This document shows, piece after piece, positions 53,898 to 57,400 of a DNA stretch of 57,400 nt. Position 1 is the stretch's first letter. Each line of letters begins with the position of its first letter. The notes beneath the pieces were generated by a model that saw only the letters and a program-made list of their open reading frames with translations, was not told the origin of the DNA and did no database searches. Source of the stretch: an uncultured SAR116 cluster alpha proteobacterium (GTDB lineage: Bacteria > Pseudomonadota > Alphaproteobacteria > Puniceispirillales > Marisalimonadaceae); assembly GCA_902592615.1 (NCBI GenBank), contig CACJFI010000009.1:1-57400 (forward strand), read 5' to 3'. The position numbers and the translations under genes were made by a program.

Positions 53898-54548
53898 ATG
53901 TCGATTGATGAAAATATCTTGCAAAGATTAAGGAATATAGCAACACCCACATTAGCGAATGCACTTGATGATATTGGTTTCAATGGAGTTATGAATAATC
54001 TACATCCTGCAGGCCTTGGTATGAAAATAGTTGGTAGGGCAGTAACTGTACAGGAGGTTACTGGGCCATATGGAAGTTTTTCTTCAGAAGAATTCAAAGT
54101 TGGGCATATGATTGACGCCGCTAGTCCAGGTGATGTTATAGTAGTTGATAATAATGGAGCACAAGTATCTACTTGGGGTGGAATGGCTTCTTACTCTGCA
54201 AAATTAAAGGGTATAGCAGGGCTGGTAGTTGATGGTGGAGTTAGGGATCGAGAAGAAATAGTAGAATTTTCTTTTCCAACTTTTTCAAAACACATGGTTC
54301 CAACACCTGGTAAAACTCGAATAAAAGTCCTTTCAATCAATGAGCCAATCATTTGTGCAGGCGTAAGGGTTAGACAAGGAGATATTATTGTAGGAGATGG
54401 AACAGGAGTTTTATGTTTGCCAATTGAACATGTTGAAAAAATAACTGAGGAAGCTGAAAGGTTTACTGCTGACGATAAAAAGGCTATGCAAGAGATGAAA
54501 AATGGTCTGACTTTTAGAGAAGCACTTAAGAAATTTTCAAAAATTTAA
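53898..54548 (+). CDS. RraA-family aldolase/decarboxylase-like protein
   Basis: A 216-residue member of the RraA/4-hydroxy-4-methyl-2-oxoglutarate aldolase family. It shows TPTLANALDDIGFNGVM, a glycine-rich GHMIDAASPGDVIVVD, and VDGGVRDREEI with the Asp-Arg pair and metal-binding residues expected of the aldolases. It may cleave or decarboxylate a 2-oxo acid with a 4-hydroxy group. The ribosome binding site AAGGAGG lies five bases upstream of ATG 53898 and decides the start (the in-frame GTG at 53892 overlaps it). It converges with the acid sugar kinase gene, overlapping by four bases. Confidence 0.87.
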   Translation: MSIDENILQRLRNIATPTLANALDDIGFNGVMNNLHPAGLGMKIVGRAVTVQEVTGPYGSFSSEEFKVGHMIDAASPGDVIVVDNNGAQVSTWGGMASYSAKLKGIAGLVVDGGVRDREEIVEFSFPTFSKHMVPTPGKTRIKVLSINEPIICAGVRVRQGDIIVGDGTGVLCLPIEHVEKITEEAERFTADDKKAMQEMKNGLTFREALKKFSKI

Positions 54549-55822
54549 GTTTTTCCTCTAAGAATTTGCAAAGCTCTTTTAAAAAAATCAGCTTGACCAA
54601 AATTTCCTGATTTTAGAGTAACTGAAACAGGTTTGTTACAATTTGAAGTTGGTGACCAAAGAGCAGGAACTCCATGAGCAATTTCTTTTCCAATTTTTAA
54701 TTCTTGTAGCCCTAATCCACTAACCACAGCACCTGATGTCTCTCCACCAGCAGATATAAAAATACCAAAAGTATGATTTAAAAGTTTATTCGCTAGTTTC
54801 TCAAAAATACTTTCAAGCTTATTAGCTAATAATTCTTGTCCATACTGAATTTGTTTTTCTTTAACAATTTTTGGATCTGCAGATGAATAAATTAAAGGTG
54901 ATAGAGTTTCATTGTTTCTAATCCATTTTATAACATCTTCAATTAAGTTTTCGTTATTCATTACTTCGTCGGCAGAAATAAAATATGATGGATTATCTTT
55001 TCTATAAACCTCTATTTGACTCAAAGTAGCAGATGAACAAGAGCCTGATAGAATTACTGCATTTGTTGTATTTTTAGGAATTTGAAAATCTTCATTTGAG
55101 AGCAAACCATCTTTTTTATAAATTTTTGGTAAACCTAAGGCAATTCCTGATCCGCCTGTTAAAAATTGTAAATCTTTTACTCCGTTACAAATAATATCAA
55201 AGTCTTTATTATTGGTTGTATCAACTATTGCGTATTTGCAACCTTCAATTTTCAATTTGTTAATTTTGTCTTTAATACTTTGTGAACCATTATTTATTGT
55301 TTCATAGTCAATTAATCCAACACTATGTTTGGTCTGATAGTCTAGCCATCTAACTAAATTATGGTCAATCATGGGTGTTAAAGGGTGTTTTTCCATCCCT
55401 GACTCATTGAGTGGTTTCCCATTTACAAACATATGTCCGTAAAACACTGTTCTTCCTGCATCTGGAAAAGAAGGACAGGCTATGGTGAAATCAACATTTA
55501 ATTCCTCCATTATAGCATCAGTAACTGGACCTATATTTCCTTCTTTTGTTGAATCAAAGGTAGAACAGTATTTAAATATGAATTGACTGCAACCAGCATT
55601 TTTTAACCATTCCAAAGCTTTTAGACTTTCTGATACAGCTTCATTTATTGGAATTGTCCTTGTTTTCAGTGCAATTACAGCAGCATCAGCATTGGTTAGT
55701 AAGGCTTTGTTTTTAAATAAGGGAACCCCTGCAAACATAGAAACTTGCATTCCAGATTTTTTTAAATTATTTGCTATGTCTGATGACCCTGTAAAGTCAT
55801 CTCCTATAATTCCAAGTATCAT
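54545..55822 (-). CDS. Four-carbon acid sugar kinase (OtnK/DUF1537 type)
   Basis: A 425-residue kinase of the DUF1537 family, which phosphorylates four-carbon sugar acids such as threonate, erythronate or 2-oxo-tetronate. The N-terminal domain opens GIIGDDFTGSSDIANNLKK with TIACPSFPDAGRTVFYGHMF, and the C-terminal nucleotide-binding domain has ILSGSCSSATLSQIE and FISAGGETSGAVVSGLG. Length is typical. The ABM gene lies 12 bases upstream on the same strand, followed upstream by an isopropylmalate-type dehydrogenase; the three likely form one catabolic operon. Confidence 0.9.
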   Translation of the reverse strand: MILGIIGDDFTGSSDIANNLKKSGMQVSMFAGVPLFKNKALLTNADAAVIALKTRTIPINEAVSESLKALEWLKNAGCSQFIFKYCSTFDSTKEGNIGPVTDAIMEELNVDFTIACPSFPDAGRTVFYGHMFVNGKPLNESGMEKHPLTPMIDHNLVRWLDYQTKHSVGLIDYETINNGSQSIKDKINKLKIEGCKYAIVDTTNNKDFDIICNGVKDLQFLTGGSGIALGLPKIYKKDGLLSNEDFQIPKNTTNAVILSGSCSSATLSQIEVYRKDNPSYFISADEVMNNENLIEDVIKWIRNNETLSPLIYSSADPKIVKEKQIQYGQELLANKLESIFEKLANKLLNHTFGIFISAGGETSGAVVSGLGLQELKIGKEIAHGVPALWSPTSNCNKPVSVTLKSGNFGQADFFKRALQILRGKT

Positions 55823-55834
55823 GTTAAATAAACT

Positions 55835-56125
55835 TTATAGTTTCTGTTTTTCAAGCTGTGTTACAATTTTTTCTTTAACCCAAGGTGTAACCTCTTCATT
55901 AAAAGCTAAATAATGATCGCTTTGAAGATGAATATCAAAAGCATATTTATCAGTATATGTCTCATATAAAAAAACTATGTTTTGGTCATTTGGATCGTGA
56001 CATACATCAAATTCATGACAATCTTTTTCAAGTTCAAGTGAGTCTCTAGCTTGTTGTAAAATTCTAGTTTTAAATTTATCTATATCTTTTTCGTGGATTA
56101 CGAATTTTACCGTAATTACAAACAT
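55835..56125 (-). CDS. Antibiotic biosynthesis monooxygenase (ABM)-fold protein
   Basis: A 96-residue dimeric alpha-beta barrel protein of the ABM/YgiN type. VITVKFVIHEKDIDKFKTRI and CHEFDVCHDPNDQNIVFLYETY are the family pattern, ending in HLQSDHYLAFNEEV. Members include quinol monooxygenases and heme-degrading relatives; the substrate is unknown. It sits between the acid sugar kinase and the dehydrogenase genes, with 12 and 18 bases of spacing, so it shares their transcript. It might act on an aldehyde or autoinducer-like by-product, but nothing in the sequence shows this. Confidence 0.85.
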   Translation of the reverse strand: MFVITVKFVIHEKDIDKFKTRILQQARDSLELEKDCHEFDVCHDPNDQNIVFLYETYTDKYAFDIHLQSDHYLAFNEEVTPWVKEKIVTQLEKQKL

Positions 56126-56143
56126 TAATTTATAAATCTCCTC

Positions 56144-57271
56144 TTAAGTTAATATTTGTTTTTGAATTTCATTATCTTTTAATAAATCACTTAAAGTTTC
56201 TGTTATTGCCGTTGTTCCCATATCACCACCAAATTCTATTGGTCTTAATTCATTTCTTTCAAAACCAATTTCAATTGCTGTCTCAATTAATCTAGAACCT
56301 AACACACTACTTTTACTTTTTGTTTTATCAGATAGATATTCGAGCATCAGAGATGCACTTAAAATAGTAGCTAGCGGATTAGCTTTGTCCTGTCCGAGTA
56401 TATCAGGCGCACTCCCATGAGCAGGTTGAAATAATCCGTGATTATCACCTATTTCAGCACATGATGCCATACCCATGCCTCCGATAAGACCTCCTCCTAA
56501 ATCAGATAATATGTCACCAAACATGTTTTCCATTACCATTACATCAAATTCCCAAGGATTTCTAATTAAGTTGAGTGCCATTGCATCAACATAACAATGG
56601 TCTGCATCTATATCTTTGAATTTAACTTTTCTTTCATCAAATATTTTCCTGAAAAATGCTTGTGATCTAAAAACATTAGCTTTATCAACGCAAGTTACTT
56701 TACCAAGCTTACCTTTTTTCTTTCTTTGTCTTGCTAATTTAAATGCAAAATCATGTAATTTTTCAGTAGTTGCTCTAGTTATTTTCATTACATCTTGCAC
56801 TTCTTGATCATTTTCAACAGGACATCTATTGTGAACAGCAGCAGTATAAAATAATCCTTCAGTAGATTCTCTTAAAATAATTAAATCTATATTTCTTGAT
56901 AATTCATTACTTAATCTATTTGGAATATTTTTGTATGCTTTAACTGGTCTTACACCTGCATACAAACCAAACATTTCTCTAAATCTTAGATGAGGGCATA
57001 TTTCAGTTCCATCTTTATGACGAACACTAGGTAACCCAATTGCACCTAAAAAAATACTATCGAGTTCATCTATTTTTTTTTCTCCTCCTGGTTCAACATC
57101 TTTTCCAGTCAAAGAATAATATTCTGCTCCTGCTTTGATCATATGCCATTCGCATTTAAATCCACCTGTTATTTTTGAAGACAAGTCAACAATTGAAATA
57201 GCTGAATTTACTATGTCTTTACCTATCCCATCTCCAGGTACGGTAGCTATCTGAAATTCATTATTATTCAT
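56144..57271 (-). CDS. Isocitrate/isopropylmalate-type dehydrogenase
   Basis: A decarboxylating hydroxyacid dehydrogenase of about 375 residues. PGDGIGKDIVNS at the start, the substrate region PHLRFREMFGLYAGVRP, ILRESTEGLFYTA, the MVMENMFGDILSDLGG motif with metal-binding Asp residues, and the NAD-type QPAHGSAPDILGQDKANP are all visible. It is not a classic LeuB: the substrate loop differs, so it may act on another malate-like or phosphorylated four-carbon acid. The start at ATG 57271 is preferred over a TTG at 57283; there is no clear ribosome binding site. It is the first gene of the operon containing the acid sugar kinase. Confidence 0.88.
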   Translation of the reverse strand: MNNNEFQIATVPGDGIGKDIVNSAISIVDLSSKITGGFKCEWHMIKAGAEYYSLTGKDVEPGGEKKIDELDSIFLGAIGLPSVRHKDGTEICPHLRFREMFGLYAGVRPVKAYKNIPNRLSNELSRNIDLIILRESTEGLFYTAAVHNRCPVENDQEVQDVMKITRATTEKLHDFAFKLARQRKKKGKLGKVTCVDKANVFRSQAFFRKIFDERKVKFKDIDADHCYVDAMALNLIRNPWEFDVMVMENMFGDILSDLGGGLIGGMGMASCAEIGDNHGLFQPAHGSAPDILGQDKANPLATILSASLMLEYLSDKTKSKSSVLGSRLIETAIEIGFERNELRPIEFGGDMGTTAITETLSDLLKDNEIQKQILT

Positions 57272-57400
57272 GTGTGATACCAAATTTTTTTTAATAAAAT
57301 ATTACTTGGGTCAATTAACATTTACAATGATTTAATAGATATTTGTTATTTATAAAAAAATCTTTTAGAATTATAAATTTTTAAATGAAATGTGGATGAA

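Noticed and set aside
1-57400. Search for CRISPR arrays, insertion sequences, prophage or toxin-antitoxin modules
   Set aside because: No regularly spaced repeats, transposase, integrase, terminal inverted repeats or toxin-like gene pairs were seen.

Overview
The window looks like a chromosomal segment of a streamlined, low-GC (about 30% by eye) marine alphaproteobacterium, of the AEGEAN-169/HIMB59/SAR11-neighbour type. The reasons are an mrcA-prfB neighbourhood, an alphaproteobacterial elongator tRNA-Met, short intergenic gaps, strong A/T codon bias, frequent TTG/GTG starts, and no insertion sequences, prophage or CRISPR. The taxonomic placement is inference from gene content; no marker phylogeny was possible.

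Layout. 1-13.4 kb holds core genes: the 3' part of PBP1A (mrcA), release factor 2 (prfB), a Bcp-type peroxiredoxin, a giant AsmA-like envelope protein, tyrS, an alpha/beta hydrolase, and a sulfur/Fe-S run (cysE, cysteine desulfurase, [2Fe-2S] ferredoxin, mnmA) ending in a VOC-fold protein. 13.4-18.1 kb carries tRNA-Met, two unknown small proteins, a GFA-type zinc protein and a tight four-gene unit: family 2 glycosyltransferase, MTAN-like nucleosidase, spore-photoproduct-lyase-like radical SAM enzyme and SDR. This unit is the best candidate in the window for an undescribed system. 18.1-19.7 kb has an orphan pal, a small unknown gene and a decayed MarR-like regulator.

19.7-34.6 kb is accessory metabolism: SDR, tartrate/D-malate-type dehydrogenase, NIPSNAP protein, FMN hydroxyacid dehydrogenase (across a palindromic divergent promoter region), HSL-type esterase, putative Mn exporter, GAF protein, haloalkane-dehalogenase-like hydrolase, DUF952, GT4, GST, MOFRL glycerate kinase, enoyl-CoA hydratase, SLT-like protein, nitroreductase and MFS transporter. 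34.6-38.4 kb is a compact glucosylglycerate cassette: phosphatase, GpgS synthase and GH13_18 phosphorylase.

38.4-43.3 kb is a complete minus-strand urease operon (transcribed ureD-A-B-C-E-F-G), so urea can probably serve as a nitrogen source. 43.3-57.4 kb is acyl-CoA and organic-acid catabolism: MBL hydrolase, CaiB-type CoA transferase with MFS and Gate-domain membrane proteins, SDR, alpha/beta hydrolase, thiolase, enoyl-CoA hydratase, a paired two-subunit acyl-CoA dehydrogenase, then an RraA-like aldolase, four-carbon acid sugar kinase, ABM monooxygenase and an isopropylmalate-type dehydrogenase. Together the genes suggest an oligotroph that uses small hydroxy acids, sugar acids, acyl-CoAs and urea, and makes and recycles an organic osmolyte.
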